From positions 62,001 to 126,000 of the forward strand of contig NZ_JAMLDY010000007.1 of NCBI RefSeq assembly GCF_024211255.1: a DNA stretch of 64,000 bases. The letters run 5' to 3'. This stretch comes from Sphingomonas liriopis. GTDB taxonomy: Bacteria > Pseudomonadota > Alphaproteobacteria > Sphingomonadales > Sphingomonadaceae. The notes under the pieces were generated by a model. The model was given only the letters and a program-made list of their open reading frames with translations, made no database searches and had not been told where the DNA came from. Below, piece by piece: positions 34,793 to 42,659 of the stretch (position 1 is its first letter; the number at the start of each line of letters is the position of its first letter). Both the position numbers and the translations under genes were made by a program.

Positions 34793-36799
34793 ATGGCCAG
34801 GCTGACCAAGCGCGGATCGTACCGGAGGCTGCTGTGGATCACCGCCGCCGCGACGCTGTTCGCGGCGTCCGATGCGGGCGCGGCGGCGCGCTGGATGGAG
34901 GCGCTCGATCGCGGCGCGGTCGCGGTGCCGGCGAAGGACGGCGGCAACCTCGTCAGCTGGCGCCTGCTCGCCACCGATGCGCCCGGCGTCACGTTCGACG
35001 TGTTCCGCGATGGCGTGAAGATCACCCCGCACCCGCTGACCGGCGGCACCGACTTCGTCGACACGGGCGGCACGCCGGCATCGACCTATGTCGTGCGCAC
35101 CCGCGTCGGCGGGCGCTACGTCGGGGCGAGCAAGCCGGCGGTGGTGTGGAAGGACGGCTATCTCAGCATCCCGATCCAGCAGCCGCCGGGCGGCACGACG
35201 CCCGCGGGCGAGGCGTTCACCTATACCGCGCACGAGGCGAGCGTCGCCGACCTCGACGGCGACGGCCGTTACGAGATCATCCTCAAATGGGACCCGGTCG
35301 GCGCGCAGCGACCGGTGACCTCGCCGTCCAACGCCAAGGACAATGCCTTCGACGGCTATACCGGCCCGGTCTACATCGATGCCTATACGCAGGACGGCAA
35401 GCGGCTGTGGCGCATCGACATGGGCCGCAACATCCGCGCCGGCGCGCATTACACGCAATTCCAGGTCTACGACTACGACGGCGACGGCCGCGCCGAGATG
35501 GCCGTGCGCACCAGCGACGGCACGATCGACGGCACCGGCAAGGTGCTCGGCGACCCCAAGGCCGACTGGCGCGAGACGGGTGGCGAGCGGACCTCGACCG
35601 ACCGCACCGGAGGCAAGGTGCAACCCGACGGCAGCATCGTCGCGCCGCTGCAGGGCCGCATCCTGAAGGGGCCGGAATATCTGACGATCTTCGACGGACT
35701 GACCGGCAAGGCGCTGGCGAGCGCCCCCTATTGGCCGCAGCGTGGCATGGGCACCGACGCACCGACCGGCGAGCAGCTGAAGGAGATCTGGGGCGACAAT
35801 TACGGCAACCGCTCCGACCGGTTCCTCGCCGGCACCGCCTATCTCGACGGCGAGCGACCCAGCATCGTCATGGCGCGCGGCTATTATGCGCGCTCGACGC
35901 TGGCGGCGTGGGACTGGCGCGACGGCAAGCTGACGCGCCGTTGGACGTTCGACAGCGCGACGCCGGGCAACGAGACGTTCGGCGACAACGGCAACCACCA
36001 ATTGTCGGTCGCCGACGTCGACGGCGACGGCAAGGACGAGATCGTCTACGGATCGATGGCGATCGACGACGACGGCAAGGGCCTGTGGAGCTCGGGCCTG
36101 CACCACGGCGACGCGATGATCGTCGGCGATCTCGATCCGACGCACCCCGGCCTCGAGAAGTTCGGCGCGCACGAGGAGATCCGCAAGAACGGCGGGATCG
36201 GTTCGGCGATGCTCGACGCGCGCACCGGCAAGGTGCTGTGGAGCACGCCCGCGGACACCGATACGGGGCGCGCGGTCGCCGCCGACATCGATCCGCGCTT
36301 CCCCGGCGCGGAGGCGTGGGCGAGCAACGGCGACACGCTCTACACCGCGCAGGGCAAGCCGATCCCCGGGGTCAGGCGCCCGCGCGAGATGAGCTTCCTC
36401 GTCTGGTGGGACGGCGACGACCTGCGCGAACTGTACGACAGGAACCGCATCACCAAATGGGACTGGACGACGGGCAAGACGCACACGCTGCTCGAAGCCA
36501 CCGGTGCCACCGCGACCGGCGGCACCAAGAACATCCCCGTCGTCTCCGCCGACCTGTTCGGCGACTGGCGCGAGGAAGTCGTCTGGCACACACCCGACGA
36601 GAAATTCCTGCGCATCTACACGACGCCCTATCCCACCGACCGCCGGCTGGTGACGCTGATGCACGACGCGCAATATCGCGTCGCGATCGCGTGGCAGAAC
36701 ACCGCCTACAACCAGCCGCCGCAGCCCAGCTTCGAACTGGGCGCCGGCATGAAGACGCCACCGGTGCCGAAGATCGTCGCGCGGGGTAGCGCGCGGTGA
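34793..36799 (+). CDS. Rhamnogalacturonan lyase, PL11 family
   Basis: Secreted enzyme of 668 residues that cleaves the backbone of rhamnogalacturonan I by beta-elimination. Signal peptide MARLTKRGSYRRLLWITAAA to AGAA, then a PL11 eight-bladed propeller with Asp-rich calcium loops: ASVADLDGDGRYEIILKWDP, YDYDGDGRAEMAVRTSDGT, VADVDGDGKDEIVYG and SADLFGDWREEVVW. KDNAFDGYTGPVYIDAY is a family hallmark. ATG at 34793 has GAGGGGATAAG upstream. Its stop overlaps the GTG of the following hydrolase gene. Location is periplasmic or outer surface; Ca2+ dependence is known for the family. Confidence 0.95.
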   Translation: MARLTKRGSYRRLLWITAAATLFAASDAGAAARWMEALDRGAVAVPAKDGGNLVSWRLLATDAPGVTFDVFRDGVKITPHPLTGGTDFVDTGGTPASTYVVRTRVGGRYVGASKPAVVWKDGYLSIPIQQPPGGTTPAGEAFTYTAHEASVADLDGDGRYEIILKWDPVGAQRPVTSPSNAKDNAFDGYTGPVYIDAYTQDGKRLWRIDMGRNIRAGAHYTQFQVYDYDGDGRAEMAVRTSDGTIDGTGKVLGDPKADWRETGGERTSTDRTGGKVQPDGSIVAPLQGRILKGPEYLTIFDGLTGKALASAPYWPQRGMGTDAPTGEQLKEIWGDNYGNRSDRFLAGTAYLDGERPSIVMARGYYARSTLAAWDWRDGKLTRRWTFDSATPGNETFGDNGNHQLSVADVDGDGKDEIVYGSMAIDDDGKGLWSSGLHHGDAMIVGDLDPTHPGLEKFGAHEEIRKNGGIGSAMLDARTGKVLWSTPADTDTGRAVAADIDPRFPGAEAWASNGDTLYTAQGKPIPGVRRPREMSFLVWWDGDDLRELYDRNRITKWDWTTGKTHTLLEATGATATGGTKNIPVVSADLFGDWREEVVWHTPDEKFLRIYTTPYPTDRRLVTLMHDAQYRVAIAWQNTAYNQPPQPSFELGAGMKTPPVPKIVARGSAR

Positions 36800-38436
36800 A
36801 GCGGACGGTTCGCGGCGTCCTGCTCGCCGGGCTGCTCGCCGCCGCGCCGGTCGCCGCCCCGGCGCAGCAGGCGCCGCACCTCGCCCGGCAGGGCAGCGCG
36901 ACGCAGCTGATCGTCGACGGCAAGCCGATGCTGATCCCCGGCGGCGAGCTCGGCAATTCGACCGCGTCCGACCTGCGCTACCTCGACGCGCAATGGCCGG
37001 TGCTGAAGACGATCGGACTCAACACGGTCATCGCCGCGCTGGAATGGGACCAGATCGAGCCGCGCGAGGGCGGGTTCGACTTCGCCTCGATCGATGGCCT
37101 GATCCGGCAGGCGGAGGCCAACCAGGTCAAGCTCGTCGCGCTGTGGTTCGGGGCGTGGAAGAACTCGACCTCGTCCTACGTGCCGCCCTACGTCAAGCAC
37201 GACTACCGGCGCTTCGCCAAGGCACGCGACGACAAGGGCGAACCGGTCGATATCCTCAGCGCGTTCGACCCCGACACGCTGAAAGCCGACCAGCGCGCGT
37301 TCGCCGCGCTGATGGCGCATATCAAGGCGATCGACACGCGCCACACGATCGTGATGGTGCAGGTGGAGAACGAGATCGGCATGCTGCCGGTCGTGCGCGA
37401 CTATGGCCCGCAGGCGCAGGCGGCTTTCGCCGGCACCGTGCCCAAGGCGCTGATCGATTACCTGCTGAAGCACAAGGCGACCCTCCACCCTTATGTCCGC
37501 GACGCCTGGACCGGGGCGGGCAGCCGGACCGCGGGCACCTGGGCGCAGGTGTTCGGCGACGGCGTCGAGGGGCAGCAGATCTTCCAGGCGTGGGGCTATG
37601 CGGTCTTCGCCAACGCCCTGACCCGCGCCGGCAAGGCGGCCTACAATTTGCCGATGTACGTCAACGTCGCGCTCAACGCCCCCGACCAGAAGCCCGGCCA
37701 ATATCCCAGCGGCGGCCCGCTGCCGCATCTGTTCGACATCTGGAAGGCGGGCGGTCCCGCGATCGACCTGATCGGGATGGATGCCTATTATCCGAACTAC
37801 GTCCACTGGGCGGACCAGTTCAAACGCCCCGACAACCCCGTCTTCGTGCCCGAGGCCAATCGCGCCGGCCAGCCCGACGCGGGCGGCAACGCCTTCTACA
37901 CGATCGGCGAACTCGACGGGATCGGCTTCTCGCCCTTCCACATCGAGACGCTGCCCGATCCCGCGACCAACGTCCTGACCGACGCCTATCGCGTGCTGCG
38001 CCAGATGACGCCGGCGATCCTCGCCAATCAGGGCAAGGGTACGATGCGCGGCTTCAAGGCGCCCTTGAGCTACGACGGCGTCGTCGACGAGACGCCGCGC
38101 ACGTTCGATCTCGGCGGCTTCACGATCACCGCGTCGATGGTCGATTCGCGCACGCCCAAGGCGACGCAGGACATCCGCGCGCACGGCGGCCTCATCATCC
38201 AGACCGGCCAGGACGAATTCCTCGTCGCCGGCCGCGGCGTCATCCTGCGCTTCGCCGATGCCGCCAGATCGGGGTTCAGGATCGGCATCGAACGGATCGT
38301 CGACGGCAGCTTCGTCGACGGCCAATGGGTGCCCGGCCGCTGGCTCAACGGCGACGAGAGCGGACAGGGCCGCTACCTGCGCCTGCCGCCCGAACGCTTC
38401 GGCATCCAGACGCTCAAGGTCTATCGCTACAAATAG
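36796..38436 (+). CDS. GH35-like beta-galactosidase family hydrolase (DUF5597 C-terminal domain)
   Basis: Secreted (beta/alpha)8 hydrolase of 546 residues, signal peptide ending APAQ. The probable acid/base Glu lies in MVQVENEIGML, the nucleophile Glu in FVPEANRAGQ. A C-terminal beta domain (TMRGFKAPLSYDGVVDETPR to the end) corresponds to DUF5597, characteristic of this bacterial galactosidase-like group. Start GTG at 36796 overlaps the PL11 stop as GTGA, so the two are co-translated. Probably removes galactose side chains from rhamnogalacturonan; the linkage is inferred from context. Confidence 0.88.
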   Translation: MKRTVRGVLLAGLLAAAPVAAPAQQAPHLARQGSATQLIVDGKPMLIPGGELGNSTASDLRYLDAQWPVLKTIGLNTVIAALEWDQIEPREGGFDFASIDGLIRQAEANQVKLVALWFGAWKNSTSSYVPPYVKHDYRRFAKARDDKGEPVDILSAFDPDTLKADQRAFAALMAHIKAIDTRHTIVMVQVENEIGMLPVVRDYGPQAQAAFAGTVPKALIDYLLKHKATLHPYVRDAWTGAGSRTAGTWAQVFGDGVEGQQIFQAWGYAVFANALTRAGKAAYNLPMYVNVALNAPDQKPGQYPSGGPLPHLFDIWKAGGPAIDLIGMDAYYPNYVHWADQFKRPDNPVFVPEANRAGQPDAGGNAFYTIGELDGIGFSPFHIETLPDPATNVLTDAYRVLRQMTPAILANQGKGTMRGFKAPLSYDGVVDETPRTFDLGGFTITASMVDSRTPKATQDIRAHGGLIIQTGQDEFLVAGRGVILRFADAARSGFRIGIERIVDGSFVDGQWVPGRWLNGDESGQGRYLRLPPERFGIQTLKVYRYK

Positions 38437-38597
38437 CGCCTTCCAACCGAGGTTCGCCGACGACTGCCCGCCCCCGCGCCCCGATTGCGGGACGCCGCGG
38501 CGATCCCCATATCGGGGCCGGGCGTGTCCGGATTGCTTCCCTTTTTCGGCGACCTGCGCTAATGGCGCGCCCGAAGCACACGAACAGAGGTTGATTT

Positions 38598-38843
38598 TTG
38601 GCCAAGGAAGAACTGCTCGAGATGCGCGGCCGCGTGGTGGAATTGCTCCCCAACGCGATGTTCCGTGTCCAGCTCGAAAACGACCATGAGATCCTCGGGC
38701 ATACCGCGGGCAAGATGCGCAAGAACCGCATCCGCGTGCTCGTCGGCGACGAGGTGCTGGTCGAACTCACCCCCTACGATCTGACCAAGGGGCGGATCAC
38801 CTACCGCTTCATGCCCGGCCGCGGCGGCCCCGGCCCGCAATAA
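38598..38843 (+). CDS. infA: Translation initiation factor IF-1
   Basis: Single S1/OB-fold protein: [40 protein letters not shown] and [20 protein letters not shown] are the family landmarks. It has 81 residues where 72 is standard; the extra is a Pro/Gly-rich tail after RFMPGRGG. The start is TTG at 38598, supported by exact fit to the conserved MAKEE N-terminus and an AGAGG site 8 bp upstream; TTG is also a start known to be sensitive to initiation factors. Followed 35 bp later by maf. Confidence 0.95.
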   Translation: MAKEELLEMRGRVVELLPNAMFRVQLENDHEILGHTAGKMRKNRIRVLVGDEVLVELTPYDLTKGRITYRFMPGRGGPGPQ

Positions 38844-38878
38844 GCCACCGGGCGGCATCTTCCGCGCCGCCTGCTCCC

Positions 38879-39448
38879 ATGCCGCTGGTCCTCGCCTCTT
38901 CGTCGCCACGCCGCCGCGAGCTGCTGGCGCGCCTCGGCCTCGTCGCCGATCGCATCGCCGCGCCCGACATCGACGAGACGCCGCTGCGTGGCGAGGCGCC
39001 GCGCGACTATGTCCTGCGGATCGCCTGCGCCAAGGCGCGCGCGGTCGAACGCGCGCCCTATGAGGTCATCCTCGCCGGCGATACGACGATCGCGGTCGGC
39101 CGCCGCATCCTCGGCAAGCCCGAAGACGAGGCGGACCTGCGCCGCATGCTCGCGCTACTGTCCGGCCGCCGCCATCGGTGCCTGTCCGCGGTCGCGGTGA
39201 TCGACGCCGCCGGTACGCTGCGCCATCGCCTGTCCGACACGATCGTCGCCTTCCGCCCATTGGGCGCGGCCGAGATCGACGCCTATGTCGCCAGCGGCGA
39301 GGGCGAGGGCAAGGCGGGCGGCTACGCCATCCAGGGCCGCGCCGAGGCGTTCGTCCGCTTCATAAACGGCAGCCATTCGGGCATCGTCGGCCTGCCGCTG
39401 ACCGAGACGCGCGCGCTGCTGCGCGCCGCCGGACTGCCGCTTGCCTGA
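38879..39448 (+). CDS. maf: Maf-family nucleotide pyrophosphatase
   Basis: House-cleaning enzyme of 189 residues that hydrolyses dTTP, UTP or modified nucleotides to monophosphates. Motifs: LVLASSSPRRRELLARLG with the substrate loop, APDIDETPL, VILAGDTTIAVGRRILGKP, and GGYAIQGRAEAFVRFINGSH. GDTT with the following Thr-Ile rather than TVV is a minor variation. Order infA-maf-RNase-yacG-tRNA-Phe is a conserved sphingomonad block. Confidence 0.94.
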   Translation: MPLVLASSSPRRRELLARLGLVADRIAAPDIDETPLRGEAPRDYVLRIACAKARAVERAPYEVILAGDTTIAVGRRILGKPEDEADLRRMLALLSGRRHRCLSAVAVIDAAGTLRHRLSDTIVAFRPLGAAEIDAYVASGEGEGKAGGYAIQGRAEAFVRFINGSHSGIVGLPLTETRALLRAAGLPLA

Positions 39449-39459
39449 ACGGCGCGCCT

Positions 39460-40401
39460 TTGGCTGAGTGGATCTGGGAGGCGGGGATCGGTGAATCCCG
39501 CGCCGCGCTGGTCGAGGACGGCCACATCGTCGAGGCCGCGATCGAACTGCCCGGGGCCTTGCGTCTCGGCACCGTCGCGCGCGCGCGGCTGGTCGAGCTG
39601 ACCGCGGGCGGCATGGGCCGGCTCGACATCGCCGGGCAGGATGCGGTCATCCCGCGCATCCCCGCCGGCGTCACCAAGGGCGCGAGCCTGACCGTCGCGA
39701 TCACGCGCGAGGCGATTCCGGAACCCGGCCGCCCCAAGCCCGCGCGCGCCGCGGCGACCGACGCGGACCTGTGCGAAGGCCCCGACCTGCTCGCACGGCT
39801 GCACGCCACCGGCCTCCCCGTCCGCACGCCCCGCGCGCACGAGGCCGATGCGCTGGAGGCGGCGGGCTGGTCCGAACTGATCGAGGAGGCGATCGACGGC
39901 GCGATCCCCTTCACGCTCGGCGCGCTGCGCATGTCGCCGACCCCGGCGATGACGCTGTTCGACGTCGACGGCCCGCCGCCGCTCGATCCGCTCGCGCGTG
40001 CCGCCGCGATCGCGGTGGCGCGCGCGATCCGCCGCCACGGCATCGGCGGGTCGATCGGCATCGATTTTCCGACGCTCGGCGGCAAGGCGGCGCGACAGGC
40101 GGTCGCCGACGCGCTCGACGCGGCGCTGCCGCCGCCGTTCGAGCGTACCGCGGTCAACGGCTTCGGCTTCCTCCAGATCGTCCGCCCGCGCCCGCGCGCG
40201 TCGCTGCCCGAACTGCTCCGCGCCGATCCCGCCGCCACCGCGGCGCGCGCGCTGCTGCGCCGGCTCGAACGCGAACCGCCGGGCAGCCCGCGCCACCACC
40301 GCCTGCCCGCCGCGGTGCACGCGCGCCTCGCGAGCCGTCCCGACTGGCTCGCCGAACTCGCCCGCCGCACCGGCGTCACCCATCAGCTGGAACCCGCATG
40401 A
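39460..40401 (+). CDS. Ribonuclease E/G-like protein (short form)
   Basis: A protein of 313 residues matching the short RNase E/G relatives located between maf and yacG in alphaproteobacteria. The region GALRMSPTPAMTLFDVDGPP aligns with the catalytic strand of RNase E/G that ends in ID(V/I)N, and GGSIGIDFPTLGGKAARQ with the second catalytic strand IDFIDM, where the second acidic residue is lost. The N-terminal S1-like and DNase-like parts are reduced. The TTG at 39460 (MAEWIWEAGIGESRAALVED) gives the family start. Stop overlaps the yacG ATG. RNA cleavage activity is doubtful. Confidence 0.78.
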   Translation: MAEWIWEAGIGESRAALVEDGHIVEAAIELPGALRLGTVARARLVELTAGGMGRLDIAGQDAVIPRIPAGVTKGASLTVAITREAIPEPGRPKPARAAATDADLCEGPDLLARLHATGLPVRTPRAHEADALEAAGWSELIEEAIDGAIPFTLGALRMSPTPAMTLFDVDGPPPLDPLARAAAIAVARAIRRHGIGGSIGIDFPTLGGKAARQAVADALDAALPPPFERTAVNGFGFLQIVRPRPRASLPELLRADPAATAARALLRRLEREPPGSPRHHRLPAAVHARLASRPDWLAELARRTGVTHQLEPA

Positions 40402-40571
40402 CCACCAGGACCTGCCCGATCTGCGACAAGCCGGTCGATCCCGCCCACGATCCCTTCTGCTCGCGCGGCTGCCGCGATCGCGACCTGCTGCAATGGCTGG
40501 GCGAAGGATATCGCCTGCCGGTGAAGGACGAACAGCGAGACGGGCTGGACAGCATCGATTCCGCCGACTAA
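40398..40571 (+). CDS. yacG: DNA gyrase inhibitor YacG (zinc-binding)
   Basis: A protein of 57 residues with the four-cysteine zinc site CPICDKPV and FCSRGCRDRDL, then the conserved WLGEGYRLPV. Family members bind GyrB and inhibit DNA gyrase. It overlaps the RNase-like gene by 4 bp (ATGA) and is followed 42 bp later by tRNA-Phe. Confidence 0.95.
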   Translation: MTTRTCPICDKPVDPAHDPFCSRGCRDRDLLQWLGEGYRLPVKDEQRDGLDSIDSAD

Positions 40572-40613
40572 AGGCCGCGCTTCCGAACGCGAATGCCTTC
40601 GCGTGACGGCCCT

Positions 40614-40690
40614 GCCCGGGTAGCTCAGTTGGTAGAGCATGCGACTGAAAATCGCAGTGTCGGCGGTTCGAATCCGTCCCCGGGCACCAC
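40614..40690 (+). tRNA. tRNA-Phe (GAA)
   Basis: Acceptor arms gcccggg (40614-40620) and cccgggc (40680-40686) pair perfectly, with ACCA encoded at 40687-40690. The D arm is agctcagttggtagagc, the anticodon stem tgcga/tcgca with loop ctgaaaa gives anticodon GAA at 40647-40649, and the T loop is ttcgaat. Full cloverleaf, so functional. Confidence 0.98.
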
Positions 40691-40895
40691 TTCCCCACCA
40701 TCGCAGCAGTCGCCGTCACACGGCCCGAAGCCTTCGCTTTTGCTTGCCGGGCATGCCCTGATTCCGCCCGATCCGGCCACGATCCCGCTCTGGTACGCCG
40801 TGGCGATGCGTTAACGGATGGTGACCGGCGCGCGGTTTGTGCATGGCAGCATATGCCGGGGGGCACGGGTTTCGGATGGAAAGCATGCCTGCCTC

Positions 40896-42221
40896 ATGAC
40901 GACCGACCTTCTCCTGCCCCGTGCCACCCGCAGCGTGCCTGCCGAGCGGATCCATACGCTCGACGTGCTGCGCGGGGTCGCGATCTGCGGCATCCTGCTG
41001 ATGAACATCCACGGCATGGGCGACGTCGCCGACTATCCGCTGTCCCGCTTTCCCGCCACGTGGAACGCCGAATGGATCAGCTGGGGCGTCCAGACGGTGT
41101 TCGTGCAGGGGGCGATGCGCGGGCTGTTCACGATGCTGTTCGGGGCGAGCATGCTCATCATGCTGCGCCGTGCCGAGGGGGCGGCAGGACCGGCGCGGCC
41201 GCTCGACGTGTGGACTCGGCGGTCGGTGGCGCTGATGGGGTTCGGCATCGCGCAATGGGCGCTGTTCCTGTGGCCGGGCGAGATCCTGTGGAATTACGGG
41301 ATCAGCGGGCTGTTCCTGCTCGCCTTCCGCTCGGCGCGGCCGCGCACGTTGCTCGTTGCCGCGGCGCTGCTGATCGCCGGGCTCGGCGCGAACAGCGCGT
41401 TCTGGACGCACGAGCAGGTCGTCCAGCTCGAACGCGGGCAGGCCGCCACCGCGCGCGCGCAGGCGGGCGGGCGACTCGACGCGGATGATCGCGCCGCGAT
41501 CGCCGCCGAACGGCAGCATCGCGCCGCCGCGCATCCCGACGCCGAGGACCGCGCCGAGCGCATCACCGAACGCACGCACCTGCTCGGCCTGCTCCACTGG
41601 AGCGCGGGCTATTGGATGCGCGAGAATCTGACGATCACCGGCTGGGTCGATATCGCGGAGAGCATCGCCTTCATGCTGATCGGCATGGCGCTGTTCCGGT
41701 TCGGTATCCTGACCGGCACCGCGCGGCCCGCGATCTACCGGGCGATGGTGGTCGGTGGCTATGGCGGCGGCATGCTGCTGCGCGGGCTGCATGTCGCGCT
41801 GCTGGCGCGGGCGGGGCTCGACATGGGATCGCCGCTCGTCCCCGGCTGGGCGTGGGTCGCGTCGGAAGCCCTGTTCCAGCCGGCGCGGCTGCTCGTCACG
41901 ATCGGCCATGTCGGCGCGGTGGTGCTGCTGTTCCGGGCCGGCGCGTTCGGCCATGCGACGACGCTGCGCGCGCTCGGGCGGATGACGCTCAGCGTCTATT
42001 GCCTGCAATCGATCCTGGGGGGCGTGATCTTCTATGGTCTGGGCTATGTCGGCGTCTTCACGCTGCCGCAGCTGTGGCTGATCGCGGTCGGCATCTGGGG
42101 CGTGTCGGCGTTGCTGTGCCGCTGGTGGCTGACGCATCACGAAATGGGGCCGGCGGAAACGCTGCTCCGCAGAATCGCCTATGGCGGCGTCAGGGCGAAG
42201 GCGCAGCCCGCCCCGCTCTGA
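40896..42221 (+). CDS. DUF418 family membrane protein
   Basis: Inner-membrane protein of about 441 residues with eight or more helices. RIHTLDVLRGVAICGILLMN is the hallmark N-terminal segment of DUF418 (YeiB-like) proteins, and the C-terminal half includes ALGRMTLSVYCLQSILGGVI with GPAETLLRRIAYG. These are relatives of acyltransferase-3/OpgC membrane enzymes, but substrates are unknown. The ATG at 40896 starts just before that motif; an in-frame upstream GTG-ATG region lacks coding character. The gap from tRNA-Phe (40691-40895) shows nothing else. Confidence 0.85.
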   Translation: MTTDLLLPRATRSVPAERIHTLDVLRGVAICGILLMNIHGMGDVADYPLSRFPATWNAEWISWGVQTVFVQGAMRGLFTMLFGASMLIMLRRAEGAAGPARPLDVWTRRSVALMGFGIAQWALFLWPGEILWNYGISGLFLLAFRSARPRTLLVAAALLIAGLGANSAFWTHEQVVQLERGQAATARAQAGGRLDADDRAAIAAERQHRAAAHPDAEDRAERITERTHLLGLLHWSAGYWMRENLTITGWVDIAESIAFMLIGMALFRFGILTGTARPAIYRAMVVGGYGGGMLLRGLHVALLARAGLDMGSPLVPGWAWVASEALFQPARLLVTIGHVGAVVLLFRAGAFGHATTLRALGRMTLSVYCLQSILGGVIFYGLGYVGVFTLPQLWLIAVGIWGVSALLCRWWLTHHEMGPAETLLRRIAYGGVRAKAQPAPL

Positions 42222-42399
42222 TATACCGGACCCGCCCGTTCCGCGGCGTCGCGCGGGTTGGAACGGCGGGAAAAACGCGCCATCTGCGCGGGTCCGGCCC
42301 TGCATCGCCTCGTCACGCCCCTTCATCCCGGATGATTTTACGATCGTCTCAATAATCATGATTGCATTTCAAATCCTGGCATCATAGGATCGGAACGTC

Positions 42400-42416
42400 A
42401 GTCCAACATATGGACT
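42400..42416. promoter_or_regulatory. Inverted repeat agtcca-N5-tggact, candidate operator
   Basis: Perfect 6-bp arms agtcca (42400-42405) and tggact (42411-42416) around acata. The CCA-N5-TGG core is also present upstream of rhaM (49376-49386). The IclR-type protein encoded at 46007 is the obvious candidate binder. Function is inferred. Confidence 0.4.
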
Positions 42417-42481
42417 ATCAGCGTTTCGGCACAGGATGCCGCGGTGACGGCAACAGCCGCGCCGGCCATGGAGGGGATGAA

Positions 42482-42568
42482 ATGACCAGGCCATCGACCA
42501 CCGCGACCCGACCGCCGTCACGCCGGTCCACCCCGTGCCGCCGCACGCCTTCCGCCCTCGGCCGCTAA
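42482..42568 (+). CDS. Possible 28-codon leader peptide
   Basis: ATG at 42482 is preceded by GGAGGGG at 42470-42476, a strong ribosome site, and the frame closes at TAA 42566-42568. The product would be rich in Thr, Pro, Arg and Ser with no recognisable motif. Its position 90 bp before the receptor start would allow a role as an upstream leader, but composition alone could produce such a frame by chance. Confidence 0.2.
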   Translation: MTRPSTTATRPPSRRSTPCRRTPSALGR

Positions 42569-42659
42569 CGCCCGCTTCACGTCCAATCACCGGGCGATCC
42601 TGCGACGCCGCAGCGCCCGGCCGCCGCCAGCAGGCGGCCTGTATAGGGGAGACCATAAG

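Larger units (their letters stand above)
42222..42659. other. Long upstream region of the carbohydrate TonB receptor
   Basis: This gap of 438 bp has an AT-rich part (about 42330-42420: ttttacgatcgtctcaataa onward) likely to contain the receptor promoter, the inverted repeat at 42400, a possible 28-codon leader at 42482 and the receptor ribosome site AGGGGAG before 42660. No structured RNA was recognised. Confidence 0.6.

Noticed and set aside
34724..38325. Long minus-strand frames opposite the PL11 and GH35-like genes
   Set aside because: Same antisense composition; the plus-strand frames carry signal peptides and family motifs.
40614..40690. tRNA-Phe as an integration site for the rhamnogalacturonan island
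   Set aside because: No integrase gene or direct repeat of the tRNA 3' end is visible on either side, and composition does not change at the tRNA.
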